Part shown: piece by piece, positions 26,271 through 33,891 of the stretch
Layout of the letters: every line of letters begins with the position of its first letter
How positions within the stretch are numbered: position 1 is the stretch's first letter
Assembly: GCA_002345565.1 (NCBI GenBank)
Contig: DDVS01000005.1
Coordinates: forward strand, 178,299-242,298
Reading direction: 5' to 3'
Length of the DNA stretch: 64,000 nucleotides
DNA from: Flavobacteriales bacterium UBA2306
GTDB lineage: Bacteria; Bacteroidota; Bacteroidia; Flavobacteriales; Weeksellaceae
Position numbers and translations under genes: made by a program
The notes under the pieces: model-generated
What the model was told of the DNA's origin: nothing
Database searches by the model: none
Seen by the model: the letters and a program-made list of their open reading frames with translations, nothing else

Positions 26271-27539
26271 ATGAATATTAATGAGTTTTATCCCATCTTT
26301 TTGCAAAGCAAGAATGTAGTTATTGATAGCAGAAAAATAGAAAAAGGCAGTCTGTTCTTTGCCTTTTCCGGAGATAGTTTTAACGCCGCAGAAAAATCCG
26401 AAGAAGCTATTGAAAAAGGCGCTCTGGCTGTTATCGTAGAAGACCAAAAGTATACGGACAAAGAAAAGAATATCTTTTTTGTTTCTTCAACTTTAGAATT
26501 TTTACAAGACTTAGCTATATTCCACAGAAGTAAGCTGGATATACCTTTTATTGGACTAACCGGAAGCAATGGGAAAACAACAACCAAAGAATTAATCAGC
26601 AGTGTTCTTGCTGAGAAATTCAAAGTGCAATACACGTTTGGGAATCTTAATAATCATATTGGTGTTCCTTTGACTTTGCTTTCTATCCGTGAAGAACACG
26701 AGATGGCAGTTATAGAAATGGGCGCCAATCATCAGAAAGAAATTGAATTTTTATCGAATATTGCAAAACCTAATATCGGATACATCACAAACTTTGGAAA
26801 AGCCCATCTCGAAGGTTTCGGAGGTTTTGAAGGTGTGATAAAAGGCAAATCCGAATTGTACGATTATCTAAAATCGAATAATCAAACCATTTTGGTAAAT
26901 CAAAATGATAAAATCCAAAATGAAAAAACAGAGGATTATTCATCAAAAATAACTTTCGGAACTCAGGCTTCTGATTATTATTTTACGCCGGTTTACAAAG
27001 ATCATTTCGTGGGTGTTAATTATAACGGAACTGAGATTTTTTCTAATCTTACAGGCAATTATAATTATGATAACATTTCAGCCGCAGTTGCATTAGGATT
27101 GCATTTTGGACTTAATATTACCGAAATCAAAAAAGCAATTGAGAATTATTTTCCATCCAATATGCGTTCTCAGATTCAGAAAAAAGGAGATAAAACTTTG
27201 GTTTTGGATACTTACAATGCCAATCCGAGTAGTATGCAGGTCTCGTTGGAAAACTTCAAAACTTTCGAAGGAAGTAAATTGATTATCATCGGAGATATGT
27301 TGGAATTGGGAGAAGAAAGTCTGAAAGAACATCAGAGTATTCTTGATTTTGCTAATTCTTGCGGATTTGATGAGATCATTACTGTTGGTCCAAATTTCAA
27401 AAAAGTCAATTCTGATCATGCTTATGAAAATACATCAGAACTGATTGAAGCTCTTAAATCAAAATCAATAGATCAGGATAATATTCTTCTGAAAGCATCC
27501 CGCGGAATAGCTCTGGAAAAAATTATCGATTATATATAA
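26271..27539 (+). CDS. murF: UDP-N-acetylmuramoyl-tripeptide--D-alanyl-D-alanine ligase
   Basis: A 422-residue Mur ligase, normal length. The N-terminal substrate domain contains the typical SRKIEKGSLFFAFSGDSFNAAE; the ATP-binding loop is GLTGSNGKTTTKE (about residue 98 on), followed by NLNNHIGVPLTLL, MGANHQKEI, and the C-terminal DTYNANPSSM and IIGDMLELGEES motifs that mark MurF among the Mur ligases. It adds D-Ala-D-Ala to UDP-MurNAc-tripeptide in the cytoplasm, completing the peptidoglycan precursor. It stands apart from any division and cell wall cluster here, which is usual in this group. Confidence 0.95.
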   Translation: MNINEFYPIFLQSKNVVIDSRKIEKGSLFFAFSGDSFNAAEKSEEAIEKGALAVIVEDQKYTDKEKNIFFVSSTLEFLQDLAIFHRSKLDIPFIGLTGSNGKTTTKELISSVLAEKFKVQYTFGNLNNHIGVPLTLLSIREEHEMAVIEMGANHQKEIEFLSNIAKPNIGYITNFGKAHLEGFGGFEGVIKGKSELYDYLKSNNQTILVNQNDKIQNEKTEDYSSKITFGTQASDYYFTPVYKDHFVGVNYNGTEIFSNLTGNYNYDNISAAVALGLHFGLNITEIKKAIENYFPSNMRSQIQKKGDKTLVLDTYNANPSSMQVSLENFKTFEGSKLIIIGDMLELGEESLKEHQSILDFANSCGFDEIITVGPNFKKVNSDHAYENTSELIEALKSKSIDQDNILLKASRGIALEKIIDYI

Positions 27540-27542
27540 AGC

Positions 27543-27575
27543 AAAATCCTCAAAATTTATTGAGGATTTTTATTT
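27543..27575. terminator. Bidirectional terminator between murF and the Nudix gene
   Basis: Perfect 11-bp stem AAAATCCTCAA (27543-27553) with TTGAGGATTTT (27560-27570); A-run on the left and T-run on the right, so it can serve both convergent genes. The Nudix stop codon lies inside it. Confidence 0.85.
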
Positions 27576-28168
27576 TTGAAATCATTCAGGATAAGCTTAA
27601 TATTTTGAAAGGTTGAAGGTATAATTTCAGATTCAATTTCCTCTTCATTTTTCCAGCCCACTTCGTTGATTCCTTCTTCTATCTGTGGTTTTGGCGTTTC
27701 GTTTCCGTCATAAAACATCTCGAACCAATAAGTCGTTTTAAGGATTTTTCTGCCGTCTTTTTCTGTATAAATATGATAAGTAGAATTAATGAAATCCTTG
27801 AGCTGTAAATTGAAAATGCCGCATTCTTCCTCTACTTCTCTCACGGCCGCCAGTTCTCTGGATTCGCCCGCTTCTATTTTACCTTTTGGCAAATCCCATT
27901 TTCCTAAACGATGAATGAAAAGGATCTTGTTATCTGGATTTACAACAATTCCACCGGCCGCTTCTATGTTTTTGAAAAACTGTTTAAAATCTGTCCAAAG
28001 TTGATTAACATCAGAATGATAAATGTTGAGACCTTGCGATGCTGTATTCTGGAGCAAATCAATGGCGAATTCAAAACTATGCGATCCATCGTAATTCATT
28101 GTTTTAAGGCTGTTTTGAGACTCAGAACTCAAAATTAATTTTTTCTCATTGATAAAAACTTTATACAT
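27557..28168 (-). CDS. Nudix hydrolase family protein
   Basis: A 203-residue protein. The first 65 or so residues are a separate small domain; the Nudix domain follows, with a complete Nudix box GKIEAGESRELAAVREVEEECGI (written here in two overlapping parts: GKIEAGESRELAAVREVEEE and EEECGI) at about residues 96-118, which holds the Mg-binding glutamates. Such enzymes hydrolyse nucleoside diphosphates linked to other groups; the substrate of this one is not clear. The gene faces an SRPBCC gene across a 36-bp divergent promoter region, an arrangement that suggests paired expression. It converges on murF. Confidence 0.85.
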   Translation of the reverse strand: MYKVFINEKKLILSSESQNSLKTMNYDGSHSFEFAIDLLQNTASQGLNIYHSDVNQLWTDFKQFFKNIEAAGGIVVNPDNKILFIHRLGKWDLPKGKIEAGESRELAAVREVEEECGIFNLQLKDFINSTYHIYTEKDGRKILKTTYWFEMFYDGNETPKPQIEEGINEVGWKNEEEIESEIIPSTFQNIKLILNDFKNKNPQ

Positions 28169-28171
28169 TTG
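28164..28171 (+). promoter_or_regulatory. Bacteroidota -7 box (TACATTTG) of the SRPBCC gene
   Basis: Exact TAnnTTTG, 33 nt before the ATG at 28205. The box overlaps the start codon of the divergent Nudix gene. Confidence 0.5.
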
Positions 28172-28191
28172 TAAGGCTTTTAGTATAACTA

Positions 28192-28199
28192 CAAAAATA
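28192..28199 (-). promoter_or_regulatory. Bacteroidota -7 box (TATTTTTG) of the Nudix gene
   Basis: Exact TAnnTTTG on the minus strand, 23 nt before the Nudix ATG at 28168; only 20 bp from the opposing box, so the two promoters overlap and should compete. Confidence 0.5.
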
Positions 28200-28204
28200 T
28201 AAAA

Positions 28205-28591
28205 ATGAATTTAGAAGGACGAAAAATTATTGTAAATAAATCTTCATCAGAATTGGCCGGAATGCTGAAAAATCCACAGGATTATAAAGACTTGATGCCG
28301 GAAGGACTTCAAAGTTTCGAAGCTAGAGAAGATGGTTTCAAATTCGGACTGAAAGGTATGCCGGAAATTGCTTTGAAAATTGATAATGTTTCTGATAAAG
28401 AAGTCATTCTGAAATCTGCAAGTTCTAGCCTTGATTTTGCTTTGACCGGAACAATGAATCCTTTAAACGAGAATCAAACTGAAGTTCAGTTGTTGTTTGA
28501 AGGAAAATTCAATCCGTTTATCAAAATGATGGTAGAGAAACCGCTTCAGAATTTTATCAATTCTTTGACAGATAAAATCGAACAATTGTAG
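28205..28591 (+). CDS. SRPBCC family protein
   Basis: A 128-residue protein with the pattern of small START/SRPBCC-fold proteins: MNLEGRKIIVNKSSSELAGMLKNPQDYKDLMPEG at the start (usual opening strand and two short helices), a mid beta-meander with GLKGMPEIALKI and LTGTMNPLNENQTEVQL, and the long closing helix FIKMMVEKPLQNFINSLTDKIEQL. The fold holds hydrophobic ligands in a deep pocket; the ligand is unknown. No signal peptide. Divergent from the Nudix gene, with which it shares a promoter region; ends at a terminator shared with anmK. Confidence 0.8.
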   Translation: MNLEGRKIIVNKSSSELAGMLKNPQDYKDLMPEGLQSFEAREDGFKFGLKGMPEIALKIDNVSDKEVILKSASSSLDFALTGTMNPLNENQTEVQLLFEGKFNPFIKMMVEKPLQNFINSLTDKIEQL

Positions 28592-28621
28592 AATTTAATT
28601 CTTCAGTTTTATAAAAAATAG

Positions 28622-28660
28622 CCCTTTTTGAATTTTGAATTCGGAAAGGGTTTTATTTTT
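28622..28660. terminator. Bidirectional terminator between the SRPBCC gene and anmK
   Basis: CCCTTTTTGAATT (28622-28634) pairs with AATTCGGAAAGGG (28638-28650) with two G-T pairs; T-run to the right and A-run to the left, so both convergent genes can use it. Confidence 0.75.
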
Positions 28661-28672
28661 CATAACAAATTG

Positions 28673-29728
28673 TTAGCAAATCAAACCTGAGGAATGATCG
28701 TGATAACTTCCGGTTGCGGACGATAAAATATTGTTGAGATTTAATGATTTTAAAACTCCCATTAGAGCGAAAATCAAAGCTTCTTTATATTCAATGATTT
28801 CTCTTTCAGGAATGTTGATTTTGGTTTTAGTCTTTGTTTTTAGCTTTTCTATAAGATAGCTGTTATAAGAGCCGCCTCCGGTTATCAATACATTTTTGAT
28901 TTCAAATTCATTGAAAACTTTTGCAATTTGCATTGCGGAATGTTCGGTGAAAGTTGCTAATAAATCTTCAGCTTTTTGATCTTGAATTAATGGATAAATA
29001 TTTTCATTAATCCATTCTATTCCTAAAGATTTTGGTGCTTCTAGAGAGTAAAATTCTAGTTGATTAAGCTTATTTAAAAGTATTTCGTCAATAATTCCCG
29101 CTTTTGCCAAGTCTCCATTTTTATCGAAGCTTTTTCCAAGTTGGAAAGCCAATTCATTTAGAATAATATTTACCGGACAAATATCGAATGCGATTCTTTG
29201 TCCGTTCCGTTTCAAAGAAATATTTGAAAATCCGCCAAGGTTAAGACAAGCATCAAAATCGGAAAATAAAAGTTCATCTCCAATCGGGACTAGCGGCGCT
29301 CCATTTCCTCCAAAAATGACATCCTGACTTCGGAAATCGTAGATGATAGGTTTATTAATAATGGATTTGATTGCTCTTCCATCGCCAATTTGCAAAGTGA
29401 ATCGGTTTTGTGGCTGATGAAAAATAGTATGTCCGTGAGAAGCAACCAAATCGAGCGTTTCAATCTTGTATTTGGAAATGAATTCTTGTGCTTTTTCGCC
29501 TAAATAAAATCCATAATCAACATTTAGTTTCAAAAGGTCTTCGCTGGAAAGATGAATAGCGTTTTTCAAAGCTTTTTCCCATTGAGCAGAGTAAGGAATT
29601 GTCTCGGCATTCAGGATTTCAAAAGCCCAGTTAGAATTTTTTCTGATGAATTTGGAATGGCAAATATCCAATCCGTCCAGGCTGGTTCCGGACATTAGTC
29701 CAATAGCATAGAAAATTTCTGTCGCCAT
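28673..29728 (-). CDS. anmK: Anhydro-N-acetylmuramic acid kinase
   Basis: A 351-residue sugar kinase of the ASKHA fold, normal length. The N-terminal phosphate loop GLMSGTSLDGLD is the family signature; GHTIFHQP, DFRSQDVIFGGNGAPLVPIGD and the late TGGGSYNSYLIEKL (adenosine site) also fit. It opens 1,6-anhydroMurNAc from peptidoglycan turnover and phosphorylates it to MurNAc-6-P in the cytoplasm. Its ATG overlaps the lptC stop by one base (TAATG), so translation is probably coupled to lptC. Confidence 0.95.
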   Translation of the reverse strand: MATEIFYAIGLMSGTSLDGLDICHSKFIRKNSNWAFEILNAETIPYSAQWEKALKNAIHLSSEDLLKLNVDYGFYLGEKAQEFISKYKIETLDLVASHGHTIFHQPQNRFTLQIGDGRAIKSIINKPIIYDFRSQDVIFGGNGAPLVPIGDELLFSDFDACLNLGGFSNISLKRNGQRIAFDICPVNIILNELAFQLGKSFDKNGDLAKAGIIDEILLNKLNQLEFYSLEAPKSLGIEWINENIYPLIQDQKAEDLLATFTEHSAMQIAKVFNEFEIKNVLITGGGSYNSYLIEKLKTKTKTKINIPEREIIEYKEALIFALMGVLKSLNLNNILSSATGSYHDHSSGLIC

Positions 29729-30321
29729 TATTTGCTGGTTGCAGGGAGATTGGTGGAGCTAAAGCTGCCGGAATTGTTGAAGAATGTATATTCGGAAAAG
29801 TCATCTTTAGCTACCATTCCATTGGCGCCTACCAGAATATTCCCGTCTTTGTCCGAAACAAAAACCGTGTCTTTGGTGTACATTTTTTGTTTCTTTTTGT
29901 CCCAGCTGATGGTTTCTGTTACAAAAGTTTGGCCTTCTGTAGTAATAATTTTGACTCTTCCTTTTGCAAAATAAAAATCTTTTTTAATGTCATTTTTAGC
30001 ATATTTTGCCCAAATTTTACCAGGAACTTTTGGGTTTTTCTTGTCAAAAAACTCTAAATAAATTCCTTTTTTCGCTTCTATATATGGCGAGTCAATCAGT
30101 TCATATTGTTCAATCAATGGTGCTTTGAATCTAACTTTTACCAAGCCGGAGTCTTTTTGGATAATCGTACCGTTATGGATTACAGTAGAAGCAAAATTGG
30201 TTTTTTTGTTCTGGTTAATTTTGGTGATGTCTTCTTCACAAGACTGGATAAGAAAAAACATCAGCAACAAAAATAAATGTTGTGATGTTTTTTTATTAAA
30301 TATTTTCAAACAATGACTCAT
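29728..30321 (-). CDS. lptC: LPS export periplasmic protein LptC
   Basis: A 197-residue protein started at the ATG at 30321; a TTG at 30339 is open but less likely. The N-terminus (LFLLLMFFLIQSCEED) is a lipoprotein signal ending in Cys, as common for LptC of Bacteroidota, and the body shows the OstA/LptC beta-jellyroll pattern: YELIDSPYIEAKKGIYLEFFD, IWAKYAKNDIKKDFYFAKGRVKI, GQTFVTETISWDKKKQKMYT. It takes LPS from the LptB2FG transporter and passes it to LptA. Located between an outer-membrane protein gene (30-nt gap) and anmK (1-base overlap), probably one operon. Confidence 0.88.
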   Translation of the reverse strand: MSHCLKIFNKKTSQHLFLLLMFFLIQSCEEDITKINQNKKTNFASTVIHNGTIIQKDSGLVKVRFKAPLIEQYELIDSPYIEAKKGIYLEFFDKKNPKVPGKIWAKYAKNDIKKDFYFAKGRVKIITTEGQTFVTETISWDKKKQKMYTKDTVFVSDKDGNILVGANGMVAKDDFSEYTFFNNSGSFSSTNLPATSK

Positions 30322-30351
30322 AAGATTATCAATGTTCAAATCAAGTATCGA

Positions 30352-31641
30352 TTAGTTATAAAGTCGTTTGTTAAACCACTTGTCTGCGAAATTGATTCCA
30401 ACTCTCAAATTTATAAAATTTTGACGAATTAGGTTGTTTTCCAAAGTACCTCTTTTACCAATTTCTATCCCCAGGTCTATACTGTTCATCCTGTTGATGC
30501 TGCTTTTTTGAAATGGTAAAGTAACGCCGGCTGTAACTGCAAATTTGTCTATACTTTTGTCTTTCAAGTTGATGGCTCCTTTTTCATAATAGGCTCCATA
30601 GCGGTAAATCACTCTTGCAAAATAAGAACGGAAGTTGTTGAAATTGGGTAAATACCATCCTCCCAAAGAGTATCTGTAAGCATCTTGATAGGCTAATTCC
30701 TGCCCCAGATAATTAAGCGTTTCTCCTTGTTTGTAATCTACCTGCGTTCCCAAAAACCATTTGGTGTCTTTGCCATATCCCAGACCAAAAGAGGCTTCTT
30801 GAGGCATAAACTTTTTGTCGTAAGTTTTCTTTTGTTCAATAATGGTTTCGTAGGATTTGGTTTCTCCAACGGTGTAAAAATAAGTGCTGTTGGTATACGT
30901 TGTTTTCAACGTTCCTACATTTCCAAAAGTATAGGTAGCTCCCAAAGTCAGCTTTTTATCATTGGCCAATTTTTTCTGGTATGTTGTTCCTAATGTAAAA
31001 TTGAAAGATTGTACCCTGTAGCTATTAGAATAACCGCTGGTAAGCTCAGCACCTGTAAATCCAACTTCTTCTATGTCAAATAGTTTTCCGAAATAGAAAT
31101 TAGACCTCAATCCCAATGCTAGTTCTGGTGACAATTGGTAGGAAAACGCAGCCTGAATAGTGCTTATTGTACCTTCGCCATGAAAATGGTGCGCCTCTGT
31201 AATACTTTCTTCTGATACATTATCTGTACGCTGGGAAGTGGTTAAAATATTATAAGTTTTGGAACTATAGGGCTGGAATCCCATTCCAAATTTTATTTTG
31301 CTGGAAATAGGGAAAGCTATCGCAATATTCGATAAATATGTCGAATGTTTTGTAGAACTAATGTCGTTAACATTCGATTTAAAATAATTATTCTCGTTGG
31401 TACCTTCAACTTTGAGAGTCGTAAGTTCAAGATTGGTATTTGCTGCGGGATTTCGGAAATTAAAATTATTATTAAAATCCCAAATATACGCCGTAGAAAT
31501 CCCACCCATAGAATTGATATCGACTGTGTTATCATATTTTACATCTCCAATTCCGTATGCTCCGTATGGTGAATTTCCTATACTCTGAGCATTTAGAAAA
31601 TATCCTGCAACCAGTGATGATAAAACAAAAATTCTCTTCAT
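30352..31641 (-). CDS. Outer-membrane beta-barrel protein (FadL/OMPP1-like)
   Basis: A 429-residue protein with a clear signal peptide (VLSSLVAGYFLNAQS) followed by alternating amphipathic strands rich in Tyr and Phe, the pattern of an outer-membrane beta-barrel. The start SIGNSPYGAYGIGD and the GGISTAYIWDFNNNFNFRNPAANTNL region recall FadL/OMPP1-type proteins and the flavobacterial proteins often encoded next to lptC. Its function is not established; a transport or LPS-linked role would be inference from the neighbourhood. First gene of a likely operon with lptC and anmK. A near-match to the -7 box (GATATTTG) lies shortly before the ATG. Confidence 0.75.
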   Translation of the reverse strand: MKRIFVLSSLVAGYFLNAQSIGNSPYGAYGIGDVKYDNTVDINSMGGISTAYIWDFNNNFNFRNPAANTNLELTTLKVEGTNENNYFKSNVNDISSTKHSTYLSNIAIAFPISSKIKFGMGFQPYSSKTYNILTTSQRTDNVSEESITEAHHFHGEGTISTIQAAFSYQLSPELALGLRSNFYFGKLFDIEEVGFTGAELTSGYSNSYRVQSFNFTLGTTYQKKLANDKKLTLGATYTFGNVGTLKTTYTNSTYFYTVGETKSYETIIEQKKTYDKKFMPQEASFGLGYGKDTKWFLGTQVDYKQGETLNYLGQELAYQDAYRYSLGGWYLPNFNNFRSYFARVIYRYGAYYEKGAINLKDKSIDKFAVTAGVTLPFQKSSINRMNSIDLGIEIGKRGTLENNLIRQNFINLRVGINFADKWFNKRLYN

Positions 31642-31826
31642 CCTTTAAAATTTCAATGCGCAAATATCTTAATTAATAATGAATTGCAAAAATATATTTG
31701 GGTTAAATTTTGTTAAGTAGCTTCGATGGATTACTGTTATTTTCCGATAATTGATACATATAATAAGATAAGTTGAAAATAGCTTAAAAACTATTCGTTA
31801 ATAACCACCAACTAAAAACTAATATT

Positions 31827-31834
31827 TATCTTTG
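31827..31834 (+). promoter_or_regulatory. Bacteroidota -7 box (TATCTTTG) ahead of holB
   Basis: Exact TAnnTTTG, 5 nt before the first codon of a 26-codon upstream ORF and 95 nt before the holB ATG at 31930. Confidence 0.55.
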
Positions 31835-31839
31835 CTCGT

Positions 31840-31920
31840 ATGAAATCGCCGAATTACAATTTTGTTAAAGTTGACTCATTTTATTTGGGCGATTGCATAC
31901 GACCTTTAAAAAAAAAATGA
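31840..31920 (+). CDS. Possible 26-codon upstream ORF in the holB leader
   Basis: ATG at 31840 to TGA at 31918-31920, encoding MKSPNYNFVKVDSFYLGDCI followed by RPLKKK. It lies in the same frame as holB, separated from it by TGA-TAA and two sense codons, and its end is formed by a run of ten A (31909-31918), a slippery sequence. It matches no family I know. It may be a leader peptide tied to holB translation, or simply an open frame by chance; because the promoter box ends only 5 nt before it, the transcript would be leaderless for this ORF. Confidence 0.35.
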   Translation: MKSPNYNFVKVDSFYLGDCIRPLKKK

Positions 31921-31929
31921 TAATTACGT

Positions 31930-33036
31930 ATGAAATGGGAACAGATTATTGGTCAACAATCCGTCAAAAATCTTTTACGAGATAGCATCCACGATTCCAG
32001 AGTTGGGCACGCACAGCTTTTTGTAGGAGAAGAAGGCTTTGGCGTCTTACCTTTGGCTTTGGCGATGGCTCAGGAGATTTTTGAAAAAGAAAATCCAGCT
32101 TCTGTTCATAAAGTTGAGAATCTTAATCATCTTGATTTGCATTTCAGTTTTCCGGTTTTTTCTGAAAAAAATGTTTCATTGAGTAAACGTTTTTTTGACA
32201 ATTTCCGAGAAATGGTTTTGGAAAATCCATATTCATCTTTTGATGATTGGACAAGTTTTCTCGAATCGGAAAATAAGCAGTTTTTCATTTCCGCAGATGA
32301 AGCAGAAGACATTGGACAAAGATTCAACCTAAAAAGTTTCGAAGGTGGAAGCAAAATTCTGATTGTTTGGCGAGCTGATAAAATGAATGATGCTGCTGCC
32401 AACAAAATCTTAAAGTTCCTAGAAGAACCACCGAAAAATACATTCATTATTCTTTGTGCACCTAGTACAAATGATATTTTACCAACGATTCTTTCAAGAT
32501 GTCAGATCGTCAATATCCCAAGAATTAATGATGAAGATATTTTAGATAGACTTCAAAATCACAATTCTGCAAAAGAAATTGCTTATCAATCTCAAGGTGA
32601 TTGGAATCTTGCCAAGTCATTGTCTGAGAGCAATGTTACAACTTCGGAGTTTGAAACATTATTTATACAATGGGTTCGAAACGCTTTTCAGGCTAAGAAA
32701 AAACCCGAAGTTCTTCGCGAAATCGTAAAATGGGCGCGCCAAATCTCCGAATGGAATCGTGAAAAACAAATGAAATTCCTGAATTATTGTATCGAGATTT
32801 TCCGTTTGGCGATGCTTCAGAATTATGGCAATGATAATTTGGTTTATAAAAAACTTTCTGAAGGTAATTTCAATTGGCAATCGTTTTCCAAATTCATTCA
32901 CGGAGCTAACATTGTGTCCATTGTTGAGGAAATTACGGACGCATCTTATCATATTTCGAGAAATGCTAATTCCAAGATTGTGCTTACAGATATGGGGATT
33001 AAGTTAACACGTTATATTCATAAATCTGCTTCTTGA
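31930..33036 (+). CDS. holB: DNA polymerase III delta' subunit (clamp loader)
   Basis: A 368-residue AAA+ clamp-loader protein. It opens with WEQIIGQQSVKNLLRDSI and GHAQLFVGEEGFGVLPLALA; the Walker A loop is degenerate (no Gly-Lys-Thr), as expected of delta', which does not hydrolyse ATP. The sensor and Arg-finger regions are visible in MNDAAANKILKFLEEPPKNT and TILSRCQIV (the SRC motif that stimulates the neighbouring tau/gamma subunit). It loads the beta clamp on DNA as part of the DnaX complex. It has its own promoter and a short upstream ORF, and there is no obvious terminator in the 146 nt before the TetR gene. Confidence 0.9.
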   Translation: MKWEQIIGQQSVKNLLRDSIHDSRVGHAQLFVGEEGFGVLPLALAMAQEIFEKENPASVHKVENLNHLDLHFSFPVFSEKNVSLSKRFFDNFREMVLENPYSSFDDWTSFLESENKQFFISADEAEDIGQRFNLKSFEGGSKILIVWRADKMNDAAANKILKFLEEPPKNTFIILCAPSTNDILPTILSRCQIVNIPRINDEDILDRLQNHNSAKEIAYQSQGDWNLAKSLSESNVTTSEFETLFIQWVRNAFQAKKKPEVLREIVKWARQISEWNREKQMKFLNYCIEIFRLAMLQNYGNDNLVYKKLSEGNFNWQSFSKFIHGANIVSIVEEITDASYHISRNANSKIVLTDMGIKLTRYIHKSAS

Positions 33037-33164
33037 TTTTTTAATTATTTCAATTTATTTTTTATTGAAAAGGAGTTTTATTTACTTGATAAAAATTTAA
33101 AAATCTTCTATTAATCAATGTTTTAGAATTATAGATAAATTCGATAAATTCTTAATAAAAAATT

Positions 33165-33184
33165 AATCAAACAAATGTTTGATT
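33165..33184. promoter_or_regulatory. TetR-type operator palindrome
   Basis: A perfect 20-bp palindrome, AATCAAACA-AA-TGTTTGATT. It overlaps TTTG at 33178-33181, which stands 20 bp before the -7 box at 33202 and so fits the -33 element. A TetR repressor bound here would block its own promoter, giving autoregulated control of the efflux operon. Confidence 0.7.
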
Positions 33185-33201
33185 GAATGGTGTTTTTGAT
33201 T

Positions 33202-33209
33202 TAACTTTG
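33202..33209 (+). promoter_or_regulatory. Bacteroidota -7 box (TAACTTTG) of the tetR-efflux operon
   Basis: Exact TAnnTTTG 18 nt before the ATG at 33228, with a TTTG at -33 distance inside the operator palindrome. Confidence 0.65.
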
Positions 33210-33227
33210 CCCCGTCAAAAATTAATT

Positions 33228-33860
33228 ATGCCAACAAAAGAAGAACATATTATGATGGTTGCGGAGAAACTCTTCGCGGCTAATGGTTATAATGGGACTT
33301 CTGTAAGAGACATTGCAACGAAAGCGAAAGTGAATGTTTCTATGATTTCTTATTATTTCGGGTCCAAAGAAAACCTTTTGGAAGAACTTTTCAAATGGAG
33401 AATGGAAGAAGGGCTCAACTTTGCAAAAAACACTTTGGAAAATAATGAATTGAGTGAAATCGAAAAAATAGAGGGTTTCATTGATAATTTTGTAAACAGA
33501 GTCCAAAGACTGAGAGACTTTTTTTTATTGGTTCATACACAACAAGTGATTGCTCAAAATAAAAGTATTCAGAATTTTTTAAAAGATTATAAAGTCAATT
33601 ATATAGAAATAAATGAACGGATTGTAGAACAAGGATTGGAAAAAGGGCTTTTCACAATAAGGCCTTCTTATCACCTTTTACAATGTACGATTTCCGGAAC
33701 GATCTTCAATGCGATGCACGGAATGAAATTCTACAAAGAATATCTGAAAAAGCACAACCAAGATTTCGACGAAAAGCATTACGAAAATCAATATTTTCAG
33801 GAAGTCAGAGCCCACGTGAAGTCCGTTGTGAGAGCAATGGTCGGTTACAAAGGAGAATAA
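33228..33860 (+). CDS. TetR/AcrR family repressor of the adjacent efflux operon
   Basis: A 210-residue protein, started at the ATG at 33228 (MPTKEEHIMM); the open frame runs further up to 33183 but that part contains the promoter. The N-terminal HTH is clear: IMMVAEKLFAANGYNGTSVR then DIATKAKVNVSMISYYFGSK. The C-terminal part is a helical ligand-binding domain with many Phe, Tyr and His residues. It lies directly upstream of tolC-, emrA- and emrB-type genes (31-nt gap) and behind a 20-bp palindrome that covers the -33 region, so it very likely represses its own operon until a drug or dye binds. Confidence 0.9.
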   Translation: MPTKEEHIMMVAEKLFAANGYNGTSVRDIATKAKVNVSMISYYFGSKENLLEELFKWRMEEGLNFAKNTLENNELSEIEKIEGFIDNFVNRVQRLRDFFLLVHTQQVIAQNKSIQNFLKDYKVNYIEINERIVEQGLEKGLFTIRPSYHLLQCTISGTIFNAMHGMKFYKEYLKKHNQDFDEKHYENQYFQEVRAHVKSVVRAMVGYKGE

Positions 33861-33891
33861 CATTACTCAAACCTTAACAATAAATAAAACA

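Noticed and set aside
31909..31930. That holB is really longer and the upstream ORF is its N-terminus, cut by a sequencing error in the A10 run
   Set aside because: Two in-frame stops (TGA, TAA) follow, and holB starts with the normal MKWEQIIGQQ beginning.
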